A DNA stretch of 64,000 bases, from NCBI GenBank assembly GCA_005883305.1, contig VBAC01000001.1, positions 2,108,001-2,172,000 on the forward strand, in the 5' to 3' direction. The DNA comes from Alphaproteobacteria bacterium (GTDB taxonomy: Bacteria > Pseudomonadota > Alphaproteobacteria > Sphingomonadales > Sphingomonadaceae). Under the pieces are notes generated by a model, which saw only the letters and a list, made by a program, of their open reading frames with translations, searched no databases and had not been told where the DNA came from. Made by a program: the position numbers and the translations under genes. Each line of letters opens with the position of its first letter. Position 1 is the first letter of the stretch. Shown in pieces: positions 35,227 to 44,227 of the stretch.

Positions 35227-36222
35227 ATGCCTGAGACCCGCCTCGATGTCCTGTGCATCGGCAACGCCATCGTCGACATCATCGCCGAGGCGACCGACGC
35301 CTTTCTCGACTCCGAGGGGCTGACCAAGGGCATGATGCGGCTGATCGACGCCGACGAGGCGGTTCGGCTCTACGACCATATGGGGCCGGCACGCGAGGTC
35401 AGCGGCGGATCGGCGGGCAATACCGCCGCCGGAATCGCCGCCCTCGGCGGGCGGGCGGGCTTCGTCGGCCAGGTCGCGCCCGACCAGCTCGGCGAATTCT
35501 ACATCCACGACCTCACCGCCACCGGCGTCGAGTTCACCACGGCGCCCGCCGATTTCGGCGTTCCGACGGCGCGATCGATGGTCCTGGTGACCCCGGACGG
35601 GCACCGCACGATGAACACCTTCCTCGGCGCCGCCCAGCATCTGCCGGTCGAGGCGCTCGACGAGGCCCAGATCGAAGGCGCCGCGGCGATCTACCTCGAA
35701 GGCTATCTGTGGGATCCGCAGACTCCGCGCTACGCGATGGTCAAGGCGATCGACGTCGCCCGCCGGGCGGGGCGCAAGGTCGCCTTCACCCTTTCCGACA
35801 CCTTCTGCATCGACCGCCACCGCGACGGCTTCAACGGCCTGATCGACGGCGGCAAGATCGACATCCTGTTCGCCAACGAGGCCGAGATCCAGGCGCTGGC
35901 CGGCGTGCCGCATTTCGAGAGCGCCGTTTCGTCGGTGCAGGACAAGGTCGAGACCCTGGTCGTCACCCGCAGCGAGAAGGGCGCGATCGCCGTCCAGCGC
36001 GGGGTGCGCGCCGAAGTCGCCGCCGAACCAGTCGCGGCGGTGGTCGACACGACCGGCGCCGGCGACCTGTTCGCCGCCGGCTTCCTCGCCGGCCAGGCGC
36101 AGGGCCGCGGCCTGCAGGAGAGCCTCCGCCTGGGCGCGATCGCCGCGGCCGAGGTGATCTCCCATTATGGCGCCCGGCCGGAAGCGGATCTCAAGGCGCT
36201 GGCGGCGGCGCGGTTCGGCTAA
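35227..36222 (+). CDS. PfkB-family kinase, adenosine kinase type
   Basis: 331 residues. RLDVLCIGNAIVDIIAEA opens the fold, the first PfkB signature region is SGGSAGNTAAGIAALGGRAGFVG (about 60-82), and the second signature with the catalytic Asp is DTTGAGDLFAAGFLAG (about 278-293). The overall pattern (EGYLWDPQ, FALSDTFC-like FTLSDTFC, FANEAEIQALAG) matches bacterial adenosine kinases, which salvage adenosine to AMP; a different nucleoside or sugar is possible. The ATG at 35227. A standalone gene flanked by dispersed repeats. Confidence 0.88.
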   Translation: MPETRLDVLCIGNAIVDIIAEATDAFLDSEGLTKGMMRLIDADEAVRLYDHMGPAREVSGGSAGNTAAGIAALGGRAGFVGQVAPDQLGEFYIHDLTATGVEFTTAPADFGVPTARSMVLVTPDGHRTMNTFLGAAQHLPVEALDEAQIEGAAAIYLEGYLWDPQTPRYAMVKAIDVARRAGRKVAFTLSDTFCIDRHRDGFNGLIDGGKIDILFANEAEIQALAGVPHFESAVSSVQDKVETLVVTRSEKGAIAVQRGVRAEVAAEPVAAVVDTTGAGDLFAAGFLAGQAQGRGLQESLRLGAIAAAEVISHYGARPEADLKALAAARFG

Positions 36223-36250
36223 GGCGTTATCGGGCGCGTCTGAATTGGCT

Positions 36251-36333
36251 CGTCATTGCGAGCGTAGCGAAGCAATCCAGCGCGGCGCCTCCGCACTCTG
36301 GATTGCTTCGTCGCTTCGCTCCTCGCAATGACG
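36251..36333. repeat. dispersed palindromic repeat, copy 2 (GTCATTGCGAG type)
   Basis: CGTCATTGCGAGCGTAGCGA ... complementary TCGCTTCGCTCCTCGCAATG-ACG, with the inner inverted repeat AGCAATCCAG/CTGGATTGCT. It is the same family as 3975-4046, here behind the adenosine kinase gene. Confidence 0.88.
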
Positions 36334-36356
36334 ATCAGCCCGATCTGCTTAATTCC

Positions 36357-36500
36357 TCACCCAGGCGGCGGCGGAACGCGCGGCTGCTCCGGAGGAGCGG
36401 GCGCCGGCGAGGGCACGTCGATGTCGGGGCCGGGCGGCGCGACTTCCGGCTGGGGTTGGGTCGGTTGCGCCGGCGCGGGCGAAGGTGGGTTCGTTGCCAT
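36357..36500 (-). CDS. short proline-rich open frame
   Basis: 47 codons, MATNPPSPAPAQPTQPQPEV followed by more Pro-rich sequence. The ATG at 36500 has only a weak purine run upstream, and the strong terminator of the permease gene ends 11 bases before it. Expression would need read-through, so this may be non-coding. Listed because the composition is coherent over its full length. Confidence 0.3.
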   Translation of the reverse strand: MATNPPSPAPAQPTQPQPEVAPPGPDIDVPSPAPAPPEQPRVPPPPG

Positions 36501-36510
36501 GAGCCGCCAA

Positions 36511-36538
36511 CGAAAAAGGGGAGCCGAAGCTCCCCTTT
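36511..36538 (-). terminator. Rho-independent terminator of the permease gene
   Basis: On the minus strand: AAAGGGGAGC-TTCG-GCTCCCCTTTTTCG, a 10-bp stem, UUCG tetraloop and T-run, 25 bases after the permease stop. Confidence 0.92.
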
Positions 36539-36562
36539 CCCGAATTCCGGATCGATGACCCC

Positions 36563-38152
36563 TTACGGCCGGACGGTCGGCTCGCCCGAAGCGTCGGTCG
36601 GCGCGTCCTCCGGGAAGATCGGCAAATCGCCGTCCGCGGCGACCGCGCGGCCCTTGTGCACTTCGGAATTGTGCATCCCGTAGACGAAGTAGAGGAGGAT
36701 CATCGCCAGCGTGTACCACAGGAAGATCATCAGCACGTATCCGGGAACGGTCGTGATCAGCCAAAGGCAGGAGGCGATGCCCAGGATCGGAACCACCGGA
36801 TAGAGCGGGACCCGATAGCCGCGCGGGATTTCCGGATGGGTCTTGCGAAGCCACATGACCGAAAGGCAGACGACCGCGAAGGCGGCGAGCGTTCCGACCG
36901 AGGTCATGTCGCCGAGGCTGTTGATGTCGAAGAAGCCGGCGGCGAAGGCGACGATGATCCCGACCAGCAGGGTGTTGATCCAGGGCGTGCGGAACTTCGG
37001 GTGGACCCGGGCGAACACCTTGGGGAGCAGGCCGTCGCGGGCCATGGTGTAGAAGATTCGGGTCTGGCCGTACATCAGCACGAGGATCACCGAGGTCAGG
37101 CCGATGATCGCGCCGACCTTCACGGTCTTGGCGAACCACGCCCATTGCGGCCCGAAGGCGTCGACCGCCACCGCCACCGGATCGGGCACGTTCAGGCTCT
37201 GGTAGGGGACGATCATGGTCAGGACGATCGACACCAGGATGTAGATGACGGTGCAGGCGACGAGGCTGCCGATGATCCCGAACGGCATGTCCTTGCCCGG
37301 ATCCTTGGCCTCCTGGCCGGCCGTCGAGACCGCCTCGAAGCCGATATAGGCGAAGAAGACGATCGAAGCGGCGCGAAGGATTCCGCTCCAGCCGAACTCA
37401 CCGTCCCTGCCGGTGGGCTCGGGAATGAACGGGTCCCAGTTCGGCGTGTAATGGGGCAGATTCGAAAGGATGATGAAGCCGCCGACGAGGATGAAGGCGA
37501 CCAGCACCGTGACCTTGATGGCCACGATGGCGTTGTTGAACTTCGCGCTTTCCGAGACGCCGATGCAGAGCAGCATGGCGAGCGCGGCGCAGACCAGAAA
37601 GGCGGGCAGGTTGAAGACGAAGACCACCGGAGCGCCGTTGACCAGCACGTCGACGCCGTCCTGCTGAAGATGATGGCCCGCGGGCCCGGTGAGCGCCGCG
37701 GGGATGTGGATTCCGATGTCGCCCAGCAGGCTCACCATATAGCCCGACCAGCCGACCGCGACGACCGAGGCTGCGAGCCCATATTCGAGCAGCAGCAGGG
37801 CGCCCATGATCCACGCGGCGAACTCGCCGATCGTCGCATAGCTGTAGGTATAGGCCGATCCTGAGACCGGCAGGGTCGAGGCCAGCTCGGCATAGCACAG
37901 GCCGGCGAAGGCGCAGACGATTCCGGCGATGGCGTAGGAGATTAGGACGGCCGGCCCGGCGTGGAGCGCCGCGGCGTTGCCGGTGCGCACGAAAATGCCC
38001 GCGCCGATGATGCAGCCGATGCCGAGGAAGACCAGGTTCCACGGGCCGAGCGACCGCTTGAGCTCACTCGTCCGCGTCTCTTCCTGGACCAACGCGACGC
38101 TCTTGCGCGCGAGAATTCGCGCAAGAAAGCCGCTGGGTGCTGCCGTTGCCAT
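36563..38152 (-). CDS. APC-family amino acid permease (cationic amino acid transporter type)
   Basis: 529 residues with about 12-14 transmembrane helices. ELKRSLGPWNLVFLGIGCII with GAGIFVRTG is the TM1 signature (unwound G-x-G segment), followed by AGPAVLISYAIAG and YAELASTLPVSGSAYTYSYA. FFAYIGFEAVSTAGQEAKDP in TM6 is typical of the YfnA/CAT group. Inner membrane; likely proton-coupled uptake or exchange of an amino acid. The ATG at 38152. A perfect terminator follows. Confidence 0.93.
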   Translation of the reverse strand: MATAAPSGFLARILARKSVALVQEETRTSELKRSLGPWNLVFLGIGCIIGAGIFVRTGNAAALHAGPAVLISYAIAGIVCAFAGLCYAELASTLPVSGSAYTYSYATIGEFAAWIMGALLLLEYGLAASVVAVGWSGYMVSLLGDIGIHIPAALTGPAGHHLQQDGVDVLVNGAPVVFVFNLPAFLVCAALAMLLCIGVSESAKFNNAIVAIKVTVLVAFILVGGFIILSNLPHYTPNWDPFIPEPTGRDGEFGWSGILRAASIVFFAYIGFEAVSTAGQEAKDPGKDMPFGIIGSLVACTVIYILVSIVLTMIVPYQSLNVPDPVAVAVDAFGPQWAWFAKTVKVGAIIGLTSVILVLMYGQTRIFYTMARDGLLPKVFARVHPKFRTPWINTLLVGIIVAFAAGFFDINSLGDMTSVGTLAAFAVVCLSVMWLRKTHPEIPRGYRVPLYPVVPILGIASCLWLITTVPGYVLMIFLWYTLAMILLYFVYGMHNSEVHKGRAVAADGDLPIFPEDAPTDASGEPTVRP

Positions 38153-38202
38153 TCACTGTCCCCTTGGTTCCGCTTTTTGCGTTGTGCGGCGGAGCCTAGC
38201 CT

Positions 38203-38877
38203 CTAATTCGCCGTGGGCAAGCCCTCATCGGCGGGCGTCGCGACCAGCAGGTAGAGCGGCCCTTCGCGCTTCAGCTCGACCACGTCGAGGCCGCTAGCGG
38301 CGCACAAGGCGAGGACTTGGCGGCGGGTCGAAAGGGTGATCGCCCAGCCCTTGCGCTTCCACCACAGCCAGCGCGCCGGAATGCGCCAGGCCCACAGGCA
38401 GGGGAAGGACGCGACGATCGGCCCGCGCGACAGCGCGGCCAGTCGGCGCAGCATCTCCTCTTGCGCCTCGACATAGTCGAAGAAGCCCATCGCCACGACC
38501 GCGTCGAACCCCTCGGCCGGTGCGAAGCTCAGAACGTCGCCCTCGACGAAGTCACAACGGCCCCCGACGGCGGCCGCGTCAGCCAGCGTTCGCGCCATGG
38601 CCAGCATCCGGGGAGAGAGATCGAGCCCGACGATCCGCGCAGCGCCGCGCCGCGCCAGTTCGACGCAATAGCGGCCCGAGCCGCAGCCTGCGTCGAGGAT
38701 CGCCTTGCCCGCGACCGGCTCCAGCCGGTCGAGCGCGAAGGCGAGCCGATCGTGGATATTGCGCCGGGTAAGTCGATCCCAGGCGCGGCGCGCAGCATTC
38801 TTGCGGCGCGAATAGATGCCGTCGAAATCCGCCGCTTTGGCATCGAACAGGCGGGCCATCAGTTCGGGCGAGTTCAT
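38203..38877 (-). CDS. class I SAM-dependent methyltransferase
   Basis: 224 residues. Rossmann methyltransferase with motif I ILDAGCGSGRYCVELARRG (about 60-78), LDLSPRMLAMAR, FVEGDVLSF and FDAVVAMGFFDYVE. It resembles the BchM/UbiE-like group. The ATG at 38877 overlaps the deacetylase stop (ATGA). Last gene of the four-gene chain 41696 to 38203; the acceptor is unknown but is probably the product of that pathway. Confidence 0.82.
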   Translation of the reverse strand: MNSPELMARLFDAKAADFDGIYSRRKNAARRAWDRLTRRNIHDRLAFALDRLEPVAGKAILDAGCGSGRYCVELARRGAARIVGLDLSPRMLAMARTLADAAAVGGRCDFVEGDVLSFAPAEGFDAVVAMGFFDYVEAQEEMLRRLAALSRGPIVASFPCLWAWRIPARWLWWKRKGWAITLSTRRQVLALCAASGLDVVELKREGPLYLLVATPADEGLPTAN

Positions 38878-39716
38878 GCGCCCACCGCCTCCGAGATGGT
38901 TCCGAAGCGGAACGTCCGGCAGAGCCGCTCGAACTTTGCCGCCGAGCCGGCGAGTGCATGATAGTGGCGGAGCCTGAGCGGCCAGGGCGCGGCGATCCGC
39001 GGTTGCCCGGGATCGAGCTCCCACGGGTGGAAATAGAAGACGATCCGCTCCCCGCGCCCCTCCAGCCGGCGGAACATCCGCTCGAGCAGCAACCAGGGCA
39101 AGGTGCGAAAATAGACTCCCCCGGCGCAGGGCAGGTTGAGCGATCCGAGCGGGAAGGTCGAGATCGGCACCTCGATCAGACCCGGCGCGGCGAGATGCGG
39201 CAGCCGCGGCGCGCGGGCGATGCCGTAGCGCGGATTGTGGACCGGGTGGATGCTGGAATCGTAGCTGAAGCCGAGCGCCTTGAGTATCTCGAGCGCCCAA
39301 AGCGACCGCTTGGTGATCGAGAAGCAGGGCGCCCGATAGCCGCGCGGGGCCACCCCGGTGGCCGCCTCAAGCGCCGCGACCGAACGGCGCACGTCCGCCT
39401 CGAACTCGGTCGGGCTCTGGGCATAGACCATGCGGTGCTCGCTGCCGTGGCTGGCTATTTCGTGGCCGGCGCGGTGGATTTCGGCGATCAGGCCGGGCTC
39501 GCGCTCGGCGACCGGGCCGAGCACGAAGAAGGTCGCCCGTGTGCCGGTGCGCTCGAAAATGTCGAGCATTTTGCGGGTCGAGGCAAGGATGCGGTGGTCG
39601 TAGGCCGGCCAGTTCGCGGGATCGGGATCGAGGCTGTGATACCAGTCCTCGACGTCGATCGACATGGCGTGGGTGATCGGTCCGGTCTCGCCGGCGGCCG
39701 GAAGCGCGGGCCTCAT
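38874..39716 (-). CDS. polysaccharide deacetylase family protein
   Basis: 280 residues, NodB-like fold: SIDVEDWYHS with metal ligand Asp (about 21-24), GHEIASHGSEHRM with His 90 and His 94, RGYRAPCFSIT, and FYFHPWELDP near the end, which is the C-terminal DUF3473-type extension of the XrtA/exopolysaccharide-linked deacetylases. No signal peptide is evident, so it may be cytoplasmic. The ATG at 39716 overlaps the radical SAM stop. De-N- or de-O-acetylation of a glycan intermediate is inferred. Confidence 0.88.
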   Translation of the reverse strand: MRPALPAAGETGPITHAMSIDVEDWYHSLDPDPANWPAYDHRILASTRKMLDIFERTGTRATFFVLGPVAEREPGLIAEIHRAGHEIASHGSEHRMVYAQSPTEFEADVRRSVAALEAATGVAPRGYRAPCFSITKRSLWALEILKALGFSYDSSIHPVHNPRYGIARAPRLPHLAAPGLIEVPISTFPLGSLNLPCAGGVYFRTLPWLLLERMFRRLEGRGERIVFYFHPWELDPGQPRIAAPWPLRLRHYHALAGSAAKFERLCRTFRFGTISEAVGA

Positions 39717-40801
39717 GCCGCCGGCTCTCCCGCCGCCAGCCGCTGAGCCGCGCGCTTCAGCACGCGGCCGCGGAAGGCGCCGGTCGAAAGCAGGCTGAGG
39801 CTCTGATCGATATTGTGGTCGCAGTGACAATGGCCGTCGACGATCCGGCGATAGAGAGCGCGCGCCTTGGGGCTGCGGACCAGCGCGTTCACATCGTAAT
39901 CGAAATCGCGCACATTGCCCATCCGCCAGGCGCCCATCTTGCCGAGATTGGGATAGCCGAGCTTCTCGCACGGATAGACGTCGCCGGCGGGCGACATGAC
40001 GACGCGGATCTTGCCCGAGGTGCAGCGCTTCACGTAGCGCGGCGCCTGGAAATAGTCGGCGCTGCGCTCGCGCGTCGCCTCGCGGAAGCTGGCGAGGACC
40101 GGATTCTGCCGGTTCCAGCGTCGGAAGTAATAAGCGTTCATCTCGCGGAAGCGCGCGATGTCGAGCGCGGGAGCGTAATCGCCATGGGTGCGGACCAGCT
40201 GGAAGCTGAAATCCTCGACCCCGACATCGTCGTGGAGGAAATCGATCAGCGTCTCGAAATTGTGCTGGTTGTGCTCGTTGAACGTGGCGAGCGCGACCAC
40301 GGTGATCTGCGGGAAACGAACGGAAAGGTTCAGCGCCGCGTCGATCGAGCGCCGCCAGCGCGCGAAGCTGCCCTCGAGCTGGGTGAAGCGATCCATCTCT
40401 ACCGGATCGGCCGAGTTGATCGAGAAATGGAGGCGCAGATTGCCGCGGCCATGCTCGCCGAAATGCGTCATGCCCGCCAGAATGCGGTCGGTGAACCAGC
40501 CGTTGGTCGGCACGCAGACGACGCCTGCGCGCCATTCGTTGGAGACGCGCACCGCCAGCTCACCGAGGTCGGCGCGGGTGAAAGGTTCGCCGCCGCCGAG
40601 ATGGACTCGCTGCATCGCCGGGATATGCGCCGACATCCGGCTGATTTCCTCGACGCTGAGATGGGGCTGCTTTCGATTCAGCGCGTCGTTCACGAAGCAG
40701 TGCCTGCACTTCATGTTGCAGATGTCGGTGGTGAAATAGGTCAGCTCGGTCAGCCGGTGCTCCAGCACCAGCGGCGGCACGTGCTTCAGCAGCTCAAGCA
40801 T
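39713..40801 (-). CDS. radical SAM protein with extra C-terminal cysteines
   Basis: 362 residues. The cluster motif is CNMKCRHC (C28, C32, C35, CxxxCxxC), followed by HLGGGEPF, PTNGWF and FSINSADPVEMD (SAM-binding strands). The C-terminal part has CTSGKIRVVMSPAGDVYPC and GHCHCDHN, resembling a SPASM-type auxiliary [4Fe-4S] site. It catalyses an unknown radical modification. It is coupled with a glycosyltransferase, a deacetylase and a methyltransferase, so a modified sugar or lipid-linked product is likely. The ATG at 40801 overlaps the glycosyltransferase end. Confidence 0.88.
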   Translation of the reverse strand: MLELLKHVPPLVLEHRLTELTYFTTDICNMKCRHCFVNDALNRKQPHLSVEEISRMSAHIPAMQRVHLGGGEPFTRADLGELAVRVSNEWRAGVVCVPTNGWFTDRILAGMTHFGEHGRGNLRLHFSINSADPVEMDRFTQLEGSFARWRRSIDAALNLSVRFPQITVVALATFNEHNQHNFETLIDFLHDDVGVEDFSFQLVRTHGDYAPALDIARFREMNAYYFRRWNRQNPVLASFREATRERSADYFQAPRYVKRCTSGKIRVVMSPAGDVYPCEKLGYPNLGKMGAWRMGNVRDFDYDVNALVRSPKARALYRRIVDGHCHCDHNIDQSLSLLSTGAFRGRVLKRAAQRLAAGEPAA

Positions 40802-41696
40802 TGGCCCGGCCCTCCACCGCCGCTCCCGGACGGCGGGCGGCGAAGCGCTGGCTGTGCGCCTCGAGCAGGATATAGCGCAAGCTGTCCCTGCCCCCGAGGA
40901 AGGCGAGCTTGAACAGCAGATTATAGACCAGATAGACGAGCCAGCGCGCGGGCAGGCGGGTGTAGAGCGCCTTGAGCGCGGCGCGCCGCGCGAGCGGATC
41001 GCGGCTGAGCAGATCGCCGGCGCGGCCGCGCGGATAGAGGCCGGCGGCGCGCGCCTCCGCCTCCAGCCGGGCGTAGCGGAGGCGGCGCGCCAGCCAATCG
41101 TCCACGCCCTTGCTGAACTGATGATGCTCGAGCGCAGCCTGCAGTCGCCCCGATCGGCCGTCGAAGCGGAGCCGCTCGTGGACCGCGCCCTCGTAGCGGA
41201 CCTTGCCGGGCCGCATCAGGCGGGCGATCCAGAAGTCGCTCGTGATGTTGCGCCGCACCCAGCGCCCATCCATGAACACCTTGCGCCGGACGAGGAAGAC
41301 GTCGGCGGCGACTGCCGCGCCGCGCCGGGCGATCTCAGTTACCTCGACCGCCAGCTGTGGCTCGACCACCTCGTCCGCGTCGACCACCAGCACCCAGGAA
41401 TGGCGGAAGCCGAGCTGGTGCAGCCCATGGTTTCGCTGGCCGCTGAAATCGTCGAACCGCCGCTCGAACACTCGCACGTTGGGAAAAGCACTGGCGATCG
41501 CGACCGTTCGGTCCCGGCTCAGCGAATCGAGTATGACCACGTCGTCGCACCAGCGCACCGATTCGAGGCAGCGAGCGATGTTGACCTCTTCATCGCGGGT
41601 CAGGACGAAGACGGAGACGCCGGCGGCGCCGGACTGCGCCCGCGCCGCGTCCGGCGGCGGCGCGAGACCTGCAACACTCGGCGGCGGGTTCAGCAT
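40794..41696 (-). CDS. glycosyltransferase family 2 (WaaE/KdtX-like)
   Basis: 300 residues. VSVFVLTRDEEVNIARCLES (GT-A nucleotide-binding strand), WCDDVVILDSLSRDRT, RFDDFSGQRNHGL and the DxD-type motif VDADEVV are those of the WaaE-like GT2 group that transfers sugars in lipopolysaccharide core or related glycans. The C-terminus has a hydrophobic segment (RWLVYLVYNLLFKLAFLGG) for membrane association. It is the first gene of the four-gene operon; the region upstream (41697-41747) is short and shared with the convergent end of the HIT gene chain. Confidence 0.88.
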   Translation of the reverse strand: MLNPPPSVAGLAPPPDAARAQSGAAGVSVFVLTRDEEVNIARCLESVRWCDDVVILDSLSRDRTVAIASAFPNVRVFERRFDDFSGQRNHGLHQLGFRHSWVLVVDADEVVEPQLAVEVTEIARRGAAVAADVFLVRRKVFMDGRWVRRNITSDFWIARLMRPGKVRYEGAVHERLRFDGRSGRLQAALEHHQFSKGVDDWLARRLRYARLEAEARAAGLYPRGRAGDLLSRDPLARRAALKALYTRLPARWLVYLVYNLLFKLAFLGGRDSLRYILLEAHSQRFAARRPGAAVEGRANA

Positions 41697-41747
41697 CGCC
41701 CCAGATCATTACGCCCGCGCGGCGGGAGCCGCAATTGGCCAAGTCAG

Positions 41748-42125
41748 TCACCGCGCGAGCATCGGCCCCAGTCCCCGCCCACCGAAGAGATGGACGTGAA
41801 GGTGGGGCACTTCCTGGCCCGAATGCGGGCCGACATTGGCCAGCAGCCGGTAGCCCGGCGCGACCAGCCCGGAGTCGCGGGCGACCTTTCCGACGGCGCG
41901 GACGAAGCCCGCGATCTCCGCCTCGCTGCCGCGCTCGGAGAAATCGTCCCACGAGACGTAGGGGCCCTTGGGGATGACGAGGATGTGGACCGGCGCATGA
42001 GGATTGATGTCGTGGAAGGCGAGCGCGAATTCGTCCTCGTAGACCCTCTTCGCCGGAATCTCCCGGCGCAGGATTCGGGCGAAGATGTTGCTCTCGTCAT
42101 AGGGCAAGGTGGCGTCGATCGGCAT
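41748..42125 (-). CDS. HIT family nucleotide-binding protein (HINT-like)
   Basis: 125 residues. YDESNIFARILRREIPAKRVYED at the start and the histidine triad HLHVHLFGG near the end (about 110-118). These are nucleotide phosphoramidases or AMP-lysyl hydrolases. The ATG at 42125 has AGGAGAATGCC upstream. It is divergent from sspB, with a 14-bp palindrome between. Confidence 0.93.
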   Translation of the reverse strand: MPIDATLPYDESNIFARILRREIPAKRVYEDEFALAFHDINPHAPVHILVIPKGPYVSWDDFSERGSEAEIAGFVRAVGKVARDSGLVAPGYRLLANVGPHSGQEVPHLHVHLFGGRGLGPMLAR

Positions 42126-42155
42126 GGCATTCTCCTGCGCGGGAGCGTAAAACGC

Positions 42156-42169
42156 CACCCCTAGGGGTG
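42156..42169. promoter_or_regulatory. palindrome in the hit-sspB divergent region
   Basis: CACCCCTAGGGGTG, a perfect 14-bp palindrome between divergent genes, possibly an operator. Its core ACCCCTAGGGGT occurs again at 45218-45229. Confidence 0.4.
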
Positions 42170-42217
42170 CGCAACCCGCTTGACCCCCTTATCCACAGCG
42201 CTACCAGATCGACCAAG

Positions 42218-42700
42218 ATGAGCGAAGAGACGCCAGACAGCCTGATTCCCTACGACGAGATCGTGCAGGAAGCGTTGCGCGCCGTCGTCGGAAGGGTGCT
42301 GGGCGAGGTCGAGGCGACCGGATGCCTGCCGGGCGAGCACCATTTCTACATCACCTTCAAGACCGGCGCCGCGGGAGTCGACATCCCGAGGCACCTGACC
42401 GAGCGCTTCCCGGACGAGATGACGATCGTCATCCAGAACCGCTTCTGGGATTTGAAGGTGCGCGACGACGGCTTCGAGGTCGGCCTGAGCTTCAACCAGG
42501 CCCCCGCTCGGCTCGCCATTCCCTTCTCGGCGATCACCGGCTTCGTCGACCCGGCGGTCAACTTCGCGCTTCAGTTCCAGGCCCAGGGCGACGAGACCGA
42601 CCTCGACGAGCACGAGCGGGCCGAGAACGATCCGCCCGCGGCCGAGCCGATCGAAGACGGCTCCAACGTCGTCTCGGTGGATTTCAGCCGCAAGAAATAG
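42218..42700 (+). CDS. sspB: ClpXP adaptor protein SspB
   Basis: 160 residues of the alphaproteobacterial SspB type: [59 protein letters not shown] and [21 protein letters not shown]. An acidic linker leads to the C-terminal tail [11 protein letters not shown], which would dock on ClpX. It tethers substrates, including tmRNA-tagged proteins, to ClpXP; the ssrA gene is in this same window. The ATG at 42218. Confidence 0.93.
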   Translation: MSEETPDSLIPYDEIVQEALRAVVGRVLGEVEATGCLPGEHHFYITFKTGAAGVDIPRHLTERFPDEMTIVIQNRFWDLKVRDDGFEVGLSFNQAPARLAIPFSAITGFVDPAVNFALQFQAQGDETDLDEHERAENDPPAAEPIEDGSNVVSVDFSRKK

Positions 42701-42752
42701 TAGCGCCGCCTCGTCGCGGATTCCCCACGACGCGTTCACGAGCAGGAATGAC

Positions 42753-44150
42753 ATGACGGCTGGCGGCATCCGTACGGAAAGCGATTCTTTCGGCGAGATC
42801 GAGGTCCCGAGCGACGCTTATTGGGGCGCGCAGACCCAGCGATCGATCGAGAATTTCCCGTTCGGCCCTCGCGAGCGGATGCCGACCGAGATCGTCCACG
42901 CTTTGGGCTTCGTCAAGCAGGCCGCGGCCCGTGTGAATGCGCGCGACGGAGCACTGGACGCGAGCCTCGGCGAGGCGATCCAGCAGGCCGCCGGCGAGGT
43001 CGCTCGCGGCGAGCATGACGACCAGTTCCCGCTGGTCATCTGGCAGACCGGATCCGGCACTCAATCGAACATGAACGCCAACGAGGTGATCGCCGGGCGG
43101 GCCAACGAGATCCTGACCGGCCAGCGCGGGGGCAAGTCGCCCGTCCACCCCAACGACCACGTCAACCAGGCGCAATCGTCGAACGACAGCTTCCCGACCG
43201 CGATGCACGTCGCCGCGGCGCGGGCGGTCGATGCTCGGCTGCTGCCCGCGCTGCACACGATCCTTCGAACGCTCAAGGGCCAGGCGGAAAGCTGGGACCG
43301 GATCGTCAAGATCGGCCGAACCCATTTGCAGGACGCGACTCCGCTGACTCTCGGCCAGGAGTTTTCGGGCTATGCCTGGCAGATCGAATCCGGGATCGCC
43401 CGGGTCGAGGCGGTGCTGCCTCGGCTCCACCAGCTCGCCCAGGGCGGGACCGCTGTCGGCACCGGAATCAACGCGCCGAAGGGCTTCGGCGAGCGCTTCG
43501 CGGCCGAGATCGCGCAGCTGACCCGCCTCCCGTTCGAGACCGCGCCGAACAAGTTCGAGGCGCTCGCCGCCCACGACACTTTGGTCGAGCTGTCGGGCGC
43601 GCTCAACGTGCTCGCCGTCTCGCTTTCCAAGATCGCCAACGACATCCGGCTGCTCGGCTCGGGCCCGCGCTGCGGCATCGGGGAGCTCAAGCTGCCCGAA
43701 AACGAGCCGGGAAGTTCGATCATGCCCGGCAAGGTCAATCCGACGCAGTGCGAGAGCCTGACGATGGTGGCCGCGCAGGTGATGGGCAACCATGTCGCGA
43801 TCACGATCGGCGGCCTCCAGGGCCACATGGAGCTCAACGTCTTCAAGCCGCTGATCGGCGCCAATGTGATCCGCTCGATCAACCTGCTGGCCGACGGAAT
43901 GGAAAGCTTCACCGCGCGCTGCCTCGAGGGGATGGAGCCGGACGAGCGGCGAATCTCCGAGCTGATGGGCAAGTCGCTGATGCTGGTGACCGCGCTGGCG
44001 CCGGAGATCGGCTACGACAATGCCGCGGCGATCGCCAAGCATGCCCACAAGAACGGGCTGACCCTGAAGGAGGCCGGAGTGGCGCTCGGCCTCGTCGACG
44101 AGGAGACGTTCGGCCGCGTGGTGAAGCCCGAGACGATGCTCGGGCGCTAG
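42753..44150 (+). CDS. fumC: class II fumarate hydratase
   Basis: 465 residues; hydrates fumarate to malate in the TCA cycle. [20 protein letters not shown] opens the protein, [33 protein letters not shown] (substrate-binding) and the signature [15 protein letters not shown] are intact. The ATG at 42753 has AGGAATGAC upstream. Confidence 0.98.
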   Translation: MTAGGIRTESDSFGEIEVPSDAYWGAQTQRSIENFPFGPRERMPTEIVHALGFVKQAAARVNARDGALDASLGEAIQQAAGEVARGEHDDQFPLVIWQTGSGTQSNMNANEVIAGRANEILTGQRGGKSPVHPNDHVNQAQSSNDSFPTAMHVAAARAVDARLLPALHTILRTLKGQAESWDRIVKIGRTHLQDATPLTLGQEFSGYAWQIESGIARVEAVLPRLHQLAQGGTAVGTGINAPKGFGERFAAEIAQLTRLPFETAPNKFEALAAHDTLVELSGALNVLAVSLSKIANDIRLLGSGPRCGIGELKLPENEPGSSIMPGKVNPTQCESLTMVAAQVMGNHVAITIGGLQGHMELNVFKPLIGANVIRSINLLADGMESFTARCLEGMEPDERRISELMGKSLMLVTALAPEIGYDNAAAIAKHAHKNGLTLKEAGVALGLVDEETFGRVVKPETMLGR

Positions 44151-44227
44151 CGGTCGCGCGCAGTCTTAACCTCCTTTTGACTTCGGGCGCCGTTGGCCCG
44201 AAACCCACGCACTGAGGAGACGACGAG

